A DNA stretch of 64,000 nt from Spirochaetales bacterium (GTDB taxonomy: Bacteria > Spirochaetota > Spirochaetia > DSM-2461): positions 41,044 to 105,043 of the forward strand of contig JAFGXR010000023.1 in NCBI GenBank assembly GCA_016936555.1, in the 5' to 3' direction. The notes below the pieces were generated by a model. It made no database searches. It had not been told where the DNA came from and worked only from the letters and a program-made list of their open reading frames with translations. The position numbers were made by a program, and so were the translations under genes. This document shows, piece after piece, positions 1 through 8,999 of the stretch. Position 1 is the first letter of the stretch. Each line of letters opens with the position of its first letter.

Positions 1-1223
1 GATTCCTTTATCTCCCAGACTTTCTCCCTCTGTTTCCCCTGCAGCTTTTCCCTCAACCCCTTGCGACGGATCAAACTGTCTATATATTCCTCCCGGGTTA
101 CGGCGTATCCCCAGAGAAATTCCTCCAGCTCGACAATAAGGTGCTTCACATCAGCAAAAACATCCTGTTCAACCTCTCCGCACAGCCGGCCTGCAATGGT
201 GTAATCGATTGTCAGATTCGGGTATTGCTCTTCAAAAATCCTGTTGAGAAACCGGTCCGCAGTGGAAATCTCTGTCTCTCCTTCACCCATATTCATAATA
301 CCCGAGATATAACGGTCATATTTCACCAGCGTATTGGTATAAGTCAGAAGAAGAAGTTTTTTGGACGCGAAGGCGAGAACCCCTTCATTGGCCTGTTTCA
401 TGGCCTCGAGAAGGACCAGCGTTTTTCCCGTTCCGGCGCCGCCCTTGACCAGAAAATCATTTTTCAGAGTGATGGATTTCAGTACATCTTTCTGCTCTTC
501 GGTCAGCGATGTCATAGAGCGCTCGTAATCCATTCGCGTCCGGGAATAAAGACTGACCCGAAGAAGGTTTTTCAAATAGCGGTCCACATGCCCGAAAGAC
601 GGGAGCTTCCTGCGGATTTCTTCGAGCTGAACTTCAAGCTCCTCCCGGATCTTTTTCTCCCCTTCAACCTCACGGCTTAAATTTTCAAGACGGGATTCCA
701 GATATTTTTTTACAGTTTTCAGTTCTTCCAGCTCATGATACTGCTCCAGGAGGAGGCCGTTTTCTTTTTTTAACCGGGAGAGTTCATTCTTGATTTTATC
801 AAGCTCCGCCAGATCTTCGCTGATGCTCTTTCTGTTTTCCCATTGTGAGAGATTTTTCTTCAGCCTTGCCAGAGATTCATCTTCAATTCCGGCGACACGG
901 CAGAACTGGATGAAATTGTAGGTAACGGCCCTTACTTCTTCAGCACTGACCGGAGCAAAATCGCGATAAATATCCTCTACAAGGGAGCTTATATCCATAA
1001 GCCCCTTGAAGGAACTCAATTCAACAAGATATTTTCCGGGATTCTTTTCTATGAGATAGCGCTTGTAATTGTACAGATTGGTACTGAAGGTAATGGTCCA
1101 GCTGTCATCGAACTGCGGGAAGTGGCGCCGCATATGGTATTCGATATACGACCGGACGGCCAGAATAAAAAAGGCGCCGTCTGCCCCGGCCATGGTGATA
1201 AGCCTGCTGATTTCATCATTCAC
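1..1223 (-). CDS. Superfamily I helicase-like ATPase, truncated by window edge
   Basis: About 407 codons are visible; the C-terminus runs off position 1. The start is GTG at 1223, preceded by a GGGGAGAG ribosome site. The N-terminal part is a nuclease-like or adaptor region, followed by a charged coiled-coil stretch (about residues 130-230). A clear Walker A motif, GGAGTGKT, lies near residue 270, followed by SF1-style motif Ia residues (LTYTNTL). This is the order seen in UvrD/Rep-type or DUF2075-type helicases. The motifs are seen directly; the DNA/RNA unwinding role follows from the family. The helicase core beyond motif Ia-Ic is missing here, so the exact subfamily cannot be given. Confidence 0.75.
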   Translation of the reverse strand, partial: MNDEISRLITMAGADGAFFILAVRSYIEYHMRRHFPQFDDSWTITFSTNLYNYKRYLIEKNPGKYLVELSSFKGLMDISSLVEDIYRDFAPVSAEEVRAVTYNFIQFCRVAGIEDESLARLKKNLSQWENRKSISEDLAELDKIKNELSRLKKENGLLLEQYHELEELKTVKKYLESRLENLSREVEGEKKIREELEVQLEEIRRKLPSFGHVDRYLKNLLRVSLYSRTRMDYERSMTSLTEEQKDVLKSITLKNDFLVKGGAGTGKTLVLLEAMKQANEGVLAFASKKLLLLTYTNTLVKYDRYISGIMNMGEGETEISTADRFLNRIFEEQYPNLTIDYTIAGRLCGEVEQDVFADVKHLIVELEEFLWGYAVTREEYIDSLIRRKGLREKLQGKQREKVWEIKE

Positions 1224-1253
1224 TTTTCATCTCTCCCCGGTTTATTGTACACG

Positions 1254-1315
1254 AAAAAAAAGAGCTGTTCCACATGAGACCCGGCAACGCCTGAATCTCC
1301 TGCAGAACAGCCCTC
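1254..1315 (-). terminator. Long-stem Rho-independent terminator
   Basis: On the minus strand GCTGTTC (within 1305-1315) pairs with GAACAGC (within 1262-1270), with an imperfect inner hairpin in the loop. Eight uridines follow directly (1261 to 1254). It lies between the TPR gene (ends 1459) and the helicase start (1223), so it would end the TPR transcript. Its position in front of the helicase also allows an attenuator role. Confidence 0.55.
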
Positions 1316-1458
1316 ATAAGAAGGTTGTGAAAATGATTTATATGCATAAATGCTGAAATCAAATATAATATATATTGTTTTTCTAATATACGCAAGTCTT
1401 TATTTTACATTCAGATTAAACCGCTACAGGAATCATAAAATCAATAATCAATCACAAA

Positions 1459-2907
1459 CTATACTTGAGCTCCGGAACTGTATTTATTTACAAGTTTTAT
1501 ATAAGCCGGTTCATTTTTAAGGTTTTCCAACCCCGGCAAACCATTGATTCTTATATTGTTATCATCGGGAGTCAGTTTCATATATTTTTCCAGATTTAAA
1601 AGCGCTTCCTCCGTATTACCCTTTTCGGCGTGAACCGATGCAAGTTTCTGATATGTGTCGGCGTGATCCGGTTTCAAATGGACAACCTGATTGAATGCCG
1701 AGAGAGCCTCTTTATCGCGGCCCAGTTTATTAAAAACTTTGCCCAGAAGATACCAGGCTTTCGGGAAATCGGGAACGGTTTCAAGTAATTCCTCCAGAGC
1801 GGCCGATGCTTCCCGATAACGCCCCAGTCTTGCGAGAGACCTGCTCCGGCAGAATCGCGCTTCCCGGTCGTCCGGCTTAATCTTCAGGATTTCCTCATAG
1901 GCTTCAAGAGCCTCATCATTGCGGCCGAGTTCCGAGAATTTGCTCCCCATAGCGTAAAAGCTGTCAAGGGCTTCCTCTTCTTTTTCCAGAACTTCCAGAT
2001 CGACTTTACCGGCTGACAGAAGTCCCTCCTCCTCGGGGACAAGCTTGATCAGATCAACGGCCATGTTACTGTAGGCTTCAATGGCTTCGTCTTCCCGCCC
2101 CATCCGGATGAGAGTATCCCCCATTCTGCTGTATGTCTGAACCGCTTCCTCTTCTCTCTTTAACTTTCTCAGATACAATCCCAGTTTTTCATAGGCAAGA
2201 GGATAATCCGGTTTCAGCTCAACGGCTTTTTTGAAAGAATCAACAGCATCCTCATTCCGCTCCAGTTTCTCCTGAGCTAATCCAAGACTGAAATACAGTT
2301 CCGCTATGTCCGGAGAAACTTCAATAGCCTGCTCAAATGATTCTGCAGCCTCTCCGTATCTTCCCAGATGGTGGAACACAGTTCCTTTTCCCGAATGGAA
2401 CCTGACAGAATCGCATCCGCTGTCATGCACTTTTTCAAATGCCGCCAGAGACGATTCCAGTTCTCCGTCATAAAATAGCCCGAGACCTCTGGCGACCCAG
2501 TCTCCAGGCTGGAATTCTCTCTCTGTGACCGATAAACTGTTCAGATTCCTGCTGTACTCCCGGATCAAAGAGATCTCTTTGTCTCTCTCTTTCCCGCTAT
2601 CGGGAATGACCGGAGCGATTTTTTCCCTTATTCCACTGAGAAGCTGATGCTTCAGAGCATTCAGCTCCCGTTTAATTCTCAAACGGAATGAAAAATTGGA
2701 TATAAATACGATGAGAAGAACCACGAGCCCGAATAGTCCTATGAGAATGTAGTTGAGAAAATCAACCTCCCCCAGTTTCGCCTGGAGGATCGTGACCAGA
2801 CTTTCCAACTCGGCAATCCGCTCCTGCATCTGCACAGCCTCATCCTGGGCCGAAATCAGGCAGGGCATATAAAAAAGAAGTAAAAGAAAGAATTTAAACC
2901 TTTTCAT
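1459..2907 (-). CDS. Membrane-anchored TPR-repeat protein
   Basis: A 482-residue protein with an N-terminal signal peptide ending near ISAQ, a short coiled coil (about 22-50) and one transmembrane helix (about 53-72). A long series of tetratricopeptide repeats follows from about residue 130 to 465, with many A-x-YEEAL and KPDD-type repeat units. TPR arrays bind other proteins; the topology suggests the repeats face the cytoplasm or periplasm from a membrane anchor. It stands alone between a terminator on each side. The specific partner is not evident from the context. Confidence 0.8.
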   Translation of the reverse strand: MKRFKFFLLLLFYMPCLISAQDEAVQMQERIAELESLVTILQAKLGEVDFLNYILIGLFGLVVLLIVFISNFSFRLRIKRELNALKHQLLSGIREKIAPVIPDSGKERDKEISLIREYSRNLNSLSVTEREFQPGDWVARGLGLFYDGELESSLAAFEKVHDSGCDSVRFHSGKGTVFHHLGRYGEAAESFEQAIEVSPDIAELYFSLGLAQEKLERNEDAVDSFKKAVELKPDYPLAYEKLGLYLRKLKREEEAVQTYSRMGDTLIRMGREDEAIEAYSNMAVDLIKLVPEEEGLLSAGKVDLEVLEKEEEALDSFYAMGSKFSELGRNDEALEAYEEILKIKPDDREARFCRSRSLARLGRYREASAALEELLETVPDFPKAWYLLGKVFNKLGRDKEALSAFNQVVHLKPDHADTYQKLASVHAEKGNTEEALLNLEKYMKLTPDDNNIRINGLPGLENLKNEPAYIKLVNKYSSGAQV

Positions 2908-2959
2908 ACTCAGACATTATACATTTGAAAAATGTACGGAACCATAAGTAGAAAATATG

Positions 2960-2991
2960 AAAAAAACCGCCTCAGTGGTATGAGGCGGTTT
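2960..2991 (-). terminator. Rho-independent terminator
   Basis: A perfect 11-bp stem (AAACCGCCTCA, 2964-2974, with its complement at 2981-2991) has a 6-nt loop. On the minus strand it is followed by a U-rich run (2966-2960). It closes the 178-residue gene ending at 3025 and separates it from the TPR gene. Confidence 0.9.
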
Positions 2992-3024
2992 CCCTTAAAG
3001 TCTAATAAGTACTAGCATTATCTA

Positions 3025-3561
3025 CTACTCGAGAAGCATGGTGTCCTGATTGATTCCGGCGAATGAATCAATAATCATGGTTGTAGCCTGCTCGATGAGA
3101 TCCTCCTGATCCTCGGGGGAGAGATCTTCAGGGCATACGACAATTTTGTAGAGAGGCGAAGTCTGTTTTATCGGTCCGTTCAGAAATTTTATTCCTCTAT
3201 CGAGAATCATATTCTCCGCCAGAGAGCATCCCTCTTTTGTCAGCGTCTCGGGAACGTCCTGGCGAAAGCCGATGCTGGTGTAATCCACTTTTCTGTCGCC
3301 ATCGACAAGCGGTCCGATACTGATCAGAGAACCGGAATAGGTCAGAGCCAGCGCTCCTCTTTTATCTTCGCAATCAAATTCTCCCGCTTCGTCCATGCCC
3401 ATATTGCACATCTGGTCACGGAAAGCCTCTTCCTTATCCTGCCATCCCCGGACAAGCCTTGCCATGGTCTCTTCATCATTATCCAGTCCGAAAGTTTTAA
3501 TGACGCTGGCCAGGTGGCTCTGAATATTCGCAGGCAGAGTGTTTATTGAAGTCATTTCCAT
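3025..3561 (-). CDS. Conserved hypothetical protein, 178 aa
   Basis: The start is ATG at 3561 behind a strong AAGGAG site. The protein is acidic, soluble-looking and without a signal peptide. It has a helical N-terminal third, a mixed central region with a DCED cluster, and an acidic C-terminus. I do not recognise a family. It is monocistronic, with its own terminator. It diverges from the FHA-LuxR gene at 3656, so the two share a short intergenic region and could be linked in regulation, though nothing in the sequence proves this. Confidence 0.7.
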   Translation of the reverse strand: MEMTSINTLPANIQSHLASVIKTFGLDNDEETMARLVRGWQDKEEAFRDQMCNMGMDEAGEFDCEDKRGALALTYSGSLISIGPLVDGDRKVDYTSIGFRQDVPETLTKEGCSLAENMILDRGIKFLNGPIKQTSPLYKIVVCPEDLSPEDQEDLIEQATTMIIDSFAGINQDTMLLE

Positions 3562-3655
3562 AATCTTCTCCTTAATTAATCATTTTTTTTAAATTATCCC
3601 CGGAGGGACATAAAAAAAATATGCTGTTCGGTACGATCGGGGTTATGCTTAGGGT

Positions 3656-4228
3656 ATGAGAGAAAAAGCAGAAAAAACTCAATGGTATCTCGAAGGTGAG
3701 ACACGGGACAAAGCTCCGTGGATTATCCCTTTAAGTGGTAATTTCTCTATAGGAAGACTCGAATCCAGTGATCTGATCTTGTCATCGGGATCAGTCTCAA
3801 GGCGTCATGCAAAAATGAATTTCGATGGTGAAGACCTCTATATACAGGATCTGGACAGCAGTAACGGCACGTTTGTCAACGGAAGCCGCATCCGCGAGAG
3901 ATCTCTTCTCCGCGACGGAGATCTCCTGAAAATCGGACAGACCGAATTTCGCGTCTCCGAAGGCCTTCCGAAAACAAAAGAGCAGGAGGAGCACACTCTG
4001 GTGGGGATGGGAGACAAGCAGCAGGACTTCACCTCTCATTACGGCCTTTCCGAAAGAGAGAGCGAAATCCTCTATTTTCTGGTCAAGGGATTCAATCTTC
4101 AGGATATCGGAGAAAAACTCTTTATTTCTCCTGGGACCGTCAAAAACCACGTTTTGAAAATCTATAAAAAAACGGAAAGCCATTCCCGCATAGAACTGGC
4201 TACGATGTTCAGGGAATTCAACAGCTGA
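3656..4228 (+). CDS. FHA-domain / LuxR-type HTH fusion regulator
   Basis: A 190-residue protein. Residues about 20-95 form an FHA domain, with GRLESSD, SVSRRHA and DLDSSNGTFVNG signatures of phosphothreonine-binding domains. Residues about 125-188 form a LuxR/GerE helix-turn-helix (LSERESEIL, then GTVKNHVLKIYKK). The architecture implies a transcription regulator controlled by binding a Thr-phosphorylated partner. Only 1 nt separates its stop from the potassium-channel gene, so the two are co-transcribed. No clear ribosome site precedes the ATG, and a TATGCT -10-like box at 3644-3649 lies close to it. Confidence 0.85.
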   Translation: MREKAEKTQWYLEGETRDKAPWIIPLSGNFSIGRLESSDLILSSGSVSRRHAKMNFDGEDLYIQDLDSSNGTFVNGSRIRERSLLRDGDLLKIGQTEFRVSEGLPKTKEQEEHTLVGMGDKQQDFTSHYGLSERESEILYFLVKGFNLQDIGEKLFISPGTVKNHVLKIYKKTESHSRIELATMFREFNS

Positions 4229-4229
4229 A

Positions 4230-5240
4230 ATGACTCCGTTCCGCCGCTTTATAATGGCTCTATTTTTCATACTCTTTCTCATTTCCGCCGGAACAGCCGG
4301 ATTCATGTCCATCGAGGACTGGACCCTGAACGAGAGCCTCTATATGACCTTTGTGACCATTTCAACGGTTGGATTCGGCGAAATTCATCCCCTTTCTCCG
4401 GAAGGGCGGGTTTTTATGATGATATTTCTGACTGTCAGCATTCTGACCGTCGGGTTTACCCTGACAGCTCTCCTCTCCTTCTTTTTCGAAGGGCATATGA
4501 GCAAAACCGTAAAGGAGCGAAGGATGAAGCGCTTGCTTTCACTGATTAAAGATCACTTTATTATCTGCGGATTCGGCGACGTGGGAAGAGAAACGGCGGC
4601 CGAGTTCACCAGAAAAAAGATTCCTTTTGTGATTGTGGATAAGGATCTCCCCGAGGCGGAGAAGGAACTCTATCCGGGCTATACGTTTATTTCCGGCGAT
4701 GCTACGGAGGAGATCGTTCTGGAAGAAGCAAAGATAGGAAAAGCCGTAGGGCTGGTTTCCTGCCTGTCCACGGATCAGCAGAATGTCTATACGGTTTTAA
4801 CGGCTCGACAGCTGAACGAATCCCTGAGAATCGTCGCCAAGGCATCTGACGAAAGAGCCGTAAAGAAGCTCGAAACGGCAGGGGCTGACAGGGTGATTCT
4901 TCCCAAACAGATTGCCGGAAGGAGATTGGCTACGGTCTGTACCCATCCCTCCATCGTAGATTTTCTCGACATTCTCTCCTCCGGGGGAGATGAGCTGATG
5001 CACATCGATACTGTTGAAATAGGCAGAGATTCTCCACTGACCGGAAAATCCCTGAAGGAGAGCAATATCGGTCAGAATACGGGGGCTATTATTATAGGGA
5101 TACTGGACAGTTCCGGAAAAACCAGAATGAATCCCTCCGAAATGGCTTCCCTCTCCTCCATAATTCTTCAACAGGGTAACAGACTTATCGCTCTTGGAAA
5201 TACCGAACAGATCGCGAGTCTTCAGAAATATATCGGATAA
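4230..5240 (+). CDS. TrkA-domain potassium channel
   Basis: A 336-residue protein. Two transmembrane helices (about 8-27 and 66-90) flank a pore loop with the selectivity-filter signature TVGFGE. An RCK/TrkA-N Rossmann domain follows (FIICGFGDVGRETA near residue 115), then a TrkA-C domain (about 250-335). This is the MthK/Kch layout of a ligand-gated K+ channel in the inner membrane. It is co-transcribed with the FHA-LuxR gene. The filter reads VGFGE rather than the commoner VGYGD; GFG filters are known in this family. Confidence 0.9.
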   Translation: MTPFRRFIMALFFILFLISAGTAGFMSIEDWTLNESLYMTFVTISTVGFGEIHPLSPEGRVFMMIFLTVSILTVGFTLTALLSFFFEGHMSKTVKERRMKRLLSLIKDHFIICGFGDVGRETAAEFTRKKIPFVIVDKDLPEAEKELYPGYTFISGDATEEIVLEEAKIGKAVGLVSCLSTDQQNVYTVLTARQLNESLRIVAKASDERAVKKLETAGADRVILPKQIAGRRLATVCTHPSIVDFLDILSSGGDELMHIDTVEIGRDSPLTGKSLKESNIGQNTGAIIIGILDSSGKTRMNPSEMASLSSIILQQGNRLIALGNTEQIASLQKYIG

Positions 5241-5245
5241 CCGCT

Positions 5246-5923
5246 TCAGAATAGCCTGAAAAAAGACTCCTGCGGTATGGCTTTACTGAAATAAAAACCC
5301 TGAACCTCGTCAGCGCCCAGTTTCGTAACTAGTTCGAGGTGCTCTTCTTTCTCGACGCCCTCGACTATGACCGGATATTCAAGATCATGCAGAAGCCTGA
5401 TGATGCTCTCCAGCATTCTGTCACCTTTTCCCATGGCAGATGCGTTGAGAAGCAGGCTTCTGTCCACCTTGATCCGGTCGAAGGGAATCCTGTTCAAACA
5501 GGACAGAGAGGAATAGCCGGTTCCGAAATCATCGAGAGCAATGCGGATCCCCATCTCCTTGAGCTGGTAGAGTTTATTGACGGAAAGGGGATTGCGGTCC
5601 AGAAATGTCCTTTCCGTAATTTCAATTTCAACATTTTCAGGATACAATCCCTTGAGCAGCATTTCCTTCTCAATAAGAGTCAGAACGTCGTAATGATGAA
5701 GTTCATAGGGGGAAATATTGATACTGACCGTAAAATGAGGATCGATATTGTCTTTCATATAGCGGCAGAAACTGAAAGCCTGACTCACAACTATACCCGT
5801 CATTTTATGAATAAGATTGCTTTCTTCTATCATTTCGATAAAATGATCCGGTTGAATGATCGTTCCGTCGGGTTTTATCCAGCGGATCAGTGCCTCAGCT
5901 CCGATATATTTTCCTTCACTCAA
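5246..5923 (-). CDS. EAL c-di-GMP phosphodiesterase domain, C-terminal half of a split gene
   Basis: A 225-residue fragment beginning at a TTG, holding nearly a whole EAL domain: GAEALIRW (the EAL signature), SINISP, EITER, DDFGTGYSS, KVD and an EGVE-type motif. The family hydrolyses c-di-GMP to pGpG, and the catalytic residues appear intact. The first EAL strand (GELQCWFQP) lies in the upstream open reading frame, in the same frame, separated only by the TAG at 5930-5932. The segment is therefore the rest of one TPR-EAL gene, not an independent gene. It can only be made by reinitiation, readthrough, or if the stop is a sequence error. Confidence 0.8.
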   Translation of the reverse strand: MSEGKYIGAEALIRWIKPDGTIIQPDHFIEMIEESNLIHKMTGIVVSQAFSFCRYMKDNIDPHFTVSINISPYELHHYDVLTLIEKEMLLKGLYPENVEIEITERTFLDRNPLSVNKLYQLKEMGIRIALDDFGTGYSSLSCLNRIPFDRIKVDRSLLLNASAMGKGDRMLESIIRLLHDLEYPVIVEGVEKEEHLELVTKLGADEVQGFYFSKAIPQESFFRLF

Positions 5924-5929
5924 TGACCA

Positions 5930-6967
5930 CTAGGGCTGAAACCAGCACTGCAACTCGCCCTTGTTCATGGCATCGGAAATTTCTCTGAAAAGAGCTCCGG
6001 CCTTGAGTTCCGCCAGATTCCGGCTTTCAAGTCTGTTGTAAAGACTATTGAGTCTGCTGCTGAGTTCATCATTTCTCTGCTTCAATGTATTGAGAGTCAT
6101 CACCTCTTCTTTGAGCTTATCCGTATCATGGATTTTATGAACCCTGCTCTGCTCCTCGCGGAATCTGTCGCTCTGGGAGATAAACCGCTTCATATAGCTG
6201 TAGGATTTATCGTATTGCTTTCGCCGGTGGAATACTTCGGCGATGAGAAGGATCAGCTGACCGAAGTAATCGATGAAATCCCGTTCCTCGGCAATTCGGA
6301 TGCCGCTTGAGAAAAAGGATTCGGCTTCGATCTCCTCGCCTATCTCCATCAGGGTTTCTCCCGTATTGAGCAGCAGGATCACATAATTGAGGTGCTTTTC
6401 CTTCTCTTTTTCCAGATCGTATAAATCAAGCGCCCTTTCGAAAGCTTTCAACGCCTCTTCATACCGTTTCTGATTGAACATTAGCAGTCCGAGTGAGTTA
6501 TAGGTATCGGCAAAGAGAACCCTGTCATCGATTCTGTCGGCGTATTTGAGAGCCTCCTCCAGATAAAAAAAGGCCGTCTCGTAATCATGCATATTACTGT
6601 ACAGCGCGGACAGCTGACCGAGAGACTTAACGATATAACCGGAATCTTCTAGAATAAGACTCAGATTGTAGGCTTTCTGAATGCTTTCCAGAGCATAGTT
6701 CATCTCTTCGATATGTCTGAAAAAAGAAAACCGCGAAAGATGATAGTAATACTGATATTCAGGCGAATCGCTGAAATCTCTGTGATTGAGTATGATATTT
6801 GATAACTTAACGAAAAAATCACCATTGTAAACAGACAGACCTGCGAGCAGAAGCGCCAGCATTTCCTCGATATCGCCATCGGGGGAGATTGTGATTCTGT
6901 CAATATTTTCCCTGTAATAAGCACCGGGATCGGTTCGGAGAAGTTTAAACCGGTCTTTCATTGTCAT
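5930..6967 (-). CDS. TPR-repeat region of a TPR-EAL protein, ended by an in-frame TAG
   Basis: A 345-residue protein. The ATG at 6967 overlaps the GGDEF gene stop (TGATG), so it is translationally coupled. TPR-like repeats run from about residue 60 to 260, followed by a coiled-coil linker (about 275-320). The last residues are the first strand of an EAL domain. The TPR part would sense or scaffold, while the EAL part (downstream, after the TAG) would degrade c-di-GMP. The intact protein would be about 570 residues. As read, the product lacks a working EAL domain. Confidence 0.8.
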   Translation of the reverse strand: MTMKDRFKLLRTDPGAYYRENIDRITISPDGDIEEMLALLLAGLSVYNGDFFVKLSNIILNHRDFSDSPEYQYYYHLSRFSFFRHIEEMNYALESIQKAYNLSLILEDSGYIVKSLGQLSALYSNMHDYETAFFYLEEALKYADRIDDRVLFADTYNSLGLLMFNQKRYEEALKAFERALDLYDLEKEKEKHLNYVILLLNTGETLMEIGEEIEAESFFSSGIRIAEERDFIDYFGQLILLIAEVFHRRKQYDKSYSYMKRFISQSDRFREEQSRVHKIHDTDKLKEEVMTLNTLKQRNDELSSRLNSLYNRLESRNLAELKAGALFREISDAMNKGELQCWFQP

Positions 6968-7974
6968 CAAACTTCCACCTCTATTTTATTCCGCCCGTTT
7001 TCCTTGGCCCGATACAATGCCCGGTCCGCACGGCCCAGCATATTTTCCAATGGTTCCCTTTCGTCAGATCTTTCAGTGAGTCCGATACTGATTGTGAGAG
7101 GCCGTCCCAGACCGAAGTCAGTTTCGGCGACTGAGATTCTCAAACGCTCCGAAATAACACGGGCTTCCTCCAGGGACAATTTATTGAGAAGCACGACGAA
7201 TTCTTCACCGCCCCACCGGTAACAACTGTCGGAATCCCTTATCATCGAAGAGAGAATGGATGAAAAGCTGATTAAGACCTCATCGCCTTTTTCGTGTCCG
7301 AAATCGTCGTTCACCTTCTTGAAAAAATCAATATCTATCAAAATAAGTACTTTTAACCCTTCCAGTCCCGCATGCCGAAAAGAGTATTCCAGCTTTCTGC
7401 GGTTAAGTAAACCGGTCAGAGTATCGGTGGTTGCAATTTCCTCCAGCCTGGCAGACTTTTCAATCTCCTGATCGATAATACGTGAGAGATAATCAATCGA
7501 GAAAGTAATAAAAAGAGCCCCGAAAATCGTTTGAACCGATTGGAACAGAGCATCGGAGCTGAGTAAACCTTTTTCAGTGAGAGGAATAACATAGGGGATT
7601 CTGAGAACAATGAGTAAATTGAAAAGAAAATAGCTGACATAGAGCTGGTATTTTTTCACATGAATCGAAGCGGAGATAATCAGAGCCAGAGCAATATGGA
7701 TGTAAAAAACAAAGGCCTCGACAATGACAAAATATTCCAAAGCTTTAAGAAAACCGGCTGCCATAAGAGCCGTTGTGACGAAAAGGATATGTCCTCTTTT
7801 AAGGAAAATAAAGAGAAAAGAAATAAATCCATAATACAGCAGAGTACTGATAACTTCTTTGCCTGACAGAGCACCGACTATCCCGTCCATAATAAATGCG
7901 GGGACAACATAGAGAACAAGACAGGTCATAAAGAAAGCAGTATAACGGGCTTTCTTTCTCTCATATTCGGGCAT
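6967..7974 (-). CDS. Membrane GGDEF diguanylate cyclase
   Basis: A 335-residue protein. The N-terminal half has about six hydrophobic helices (residues 10-170). A GGDEF domain follows, with TDTLTGLLNRRKL, DIDFFKKVND and the active-site RWGGEEF. The family makes c-di-GMP from two GTP. It is coupled to the TPR-EAL gene, giving an opposing cyclase/phosphodiesterase pair. The start is uncertain: the annotated ATG has no ribosome site, but a CCGGAGG lies upstream (about 8020-8026), and coding character continues in frame to a CTG about 12-13 codons before the ATG. Confidence 0.88.
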   Translation of the reverse strand: MPEYERKKARYTAFFMTCLVLYVVPAFIMDGIVGALSGKEVISTLLYYGFISFLFIFLKRGHILFVTTALMAAGFLKALEYFVIVEAFVFYIHIALALIISASIHVKKYQLYVSYFLFNLLIVLRIPYVIPLTEKGLLSSDALFQSVQTIFGALFITFSIDYLSRIIDQEIEKSARLEEIATTDTLTGLLNRRKLEYSFRHAGLEGLKVLILIDIDFFKKVNDDFGHEKGDEVLISFSSILSSMIRDSDSCYRWGGEEFVVLLNKLSLEEARVISERLRISVAETDFGLGRPLTISIGLTERSDEREPLENMLGRADRALYRAKENGRNKIEVEV

Positions 7975-8059
7975 TGTGTCGTATACTGATGTGACTATAT
8001 CGAGAAATCTTTTCAGCGCTTCATCCTCCGGAGAACCATATTATAGAGATCTTTATTCC

Positions 8060-8088
8060 TTGACTCAACCGAATGGCGGGCATACCAT
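8060..8088 (+). promoter_or_regulatory. Sigma70-type promoter for the permease-peptidase operon
   Basis: TTGACT (8060-8065), a 17-nt spacer and TACCAT (8083-8088). The expected transcript start would lie within a few bases of the ATG at 8097. There is no ribosome site before that ATG, so the first gene may be nearly leaderless. Confidence 0.45.
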
Positions 8089-8096
8089 ACTTTTAG

Positions 8097-8999
8097 ATGA
8101 ACAAAGGAATAAACGCAACCAGCCGTTTGCTTAAAATTCTATTCTACAGCTTTCTCCTGCCGCTATTTCTTATTTTTCTTATGGCTTCCATGCCTCTGAT
8201 AGTCGGCAACAGCGACGGACAGGTACGGTTTCGCTTACTTTATCTTCTACTGACCAGGGATTATATAAAGGGGCTGTTCGACGGCACTTCGCTGATATTC
8301 AATGTGGGACAGTTCCAGTGGCATGCGTTCAAGGAACTGCCCCCTTATTTCCTGGTGACGCTGTTCTACGCGGGGATCTCTTCATTTATCGGAGTCGTGG
8401 TCGGTTTTCCCATGGGAATTCTCAGGTACAAAAAGCTGAATTCTCCCTCGCAGAGCCTGCTTACCTTTATAGGTTCCATTCCCGATTTCTTCATTATTCT
8501 TCTTCTTCAGCTTACGGCGATATATTTTATGAAATTTACGGGAATGCGCCTTGCAAAAATAGCCATGACCAACGAACTGCCTCTGCTTCTTCCTCTTATC
8601 GCCATGAGCCTCTATCCGATCGTTTACGTTACAAAACAGGTGAGCCGGGCAGCCTATGAAACGAGCAGCAGCGATTATATACAGTTCGCCAGGGCAAAAG
8701 GCATAACAAGAAAAAAAACCTTTATTCTTCATCTGGTACCGGCTCTTCTTCCGGGATTGGCGGCTGATTCAACAAAAGTGGCCATGCTGGTTCTGGCCAA
8801 CGTTTTTATTGCGGAAAATCTTTTTTTCATAAAGGGGATCACCCATGTGATGATCCATTTTTCCTTTCAGAGCGGCGGAGGTTACCAGTTCGATTTCGTC
8901 GTAACCTGTCTTCTTTATATATTCATGATATACCAGATAATCAATCTGCTGCTCAGGCTTTTCATAAGAAGCGCCGCCTCGGCCAGGAGGTTACTGTGA
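8097..8999 (+). CDS. ABC transporter permease, DppB/OppB type
   Basis: A 300-residue protein with six hydrophobic segments and the binding-protein-dependent permease EAA loop (ARAKGITRKKTFILHLVPALLP, about 199-220), which docks the ATPase. This family makes one half of the inner-membrane channel for peptide or nickel import. It overlaps the next permease gene by four bases (GTGA). No solute-binding protein or ATPase gene lies in the window, so these subunits would have to be supplied from elsewhere. Confidence 0.85.
   Translation: MNKGINATSRLLKILFYSFLLPLFLIFLMASMPLIVGNSDGQVRFRLLYLLLTRDYIKGLFDGTSLIFNVGQFQWHAFKELPPYFLVTLFYAGISSFIGVVVGFPMGILRYKKLNSPSQSLLTFIGSIPDFFIILLLQLTAIYFMKFTGMRLAKIAMTNELPLLLPLIAMSLYPIVYVTKQVSRAAYETSSSDYIQFARAKGITRKKTFILHLVPALLPGLAADSTKVAMLVLANVFIAENLFFIKGITHVMIHFSFQSGGGYQFDFVVTCLLYIFMIYQIINLLLRLFIRSAASARRLL

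Noticed and set aside
5930..5932. TAG as a recoded sense codon
   Set aside because: TAG is used as a normal stop in this window, for example at the end of both ACP genes and the esterase gene, and no recoding machinery is seen. The second interrupted gene (14141-14851) is dead for other reasons.
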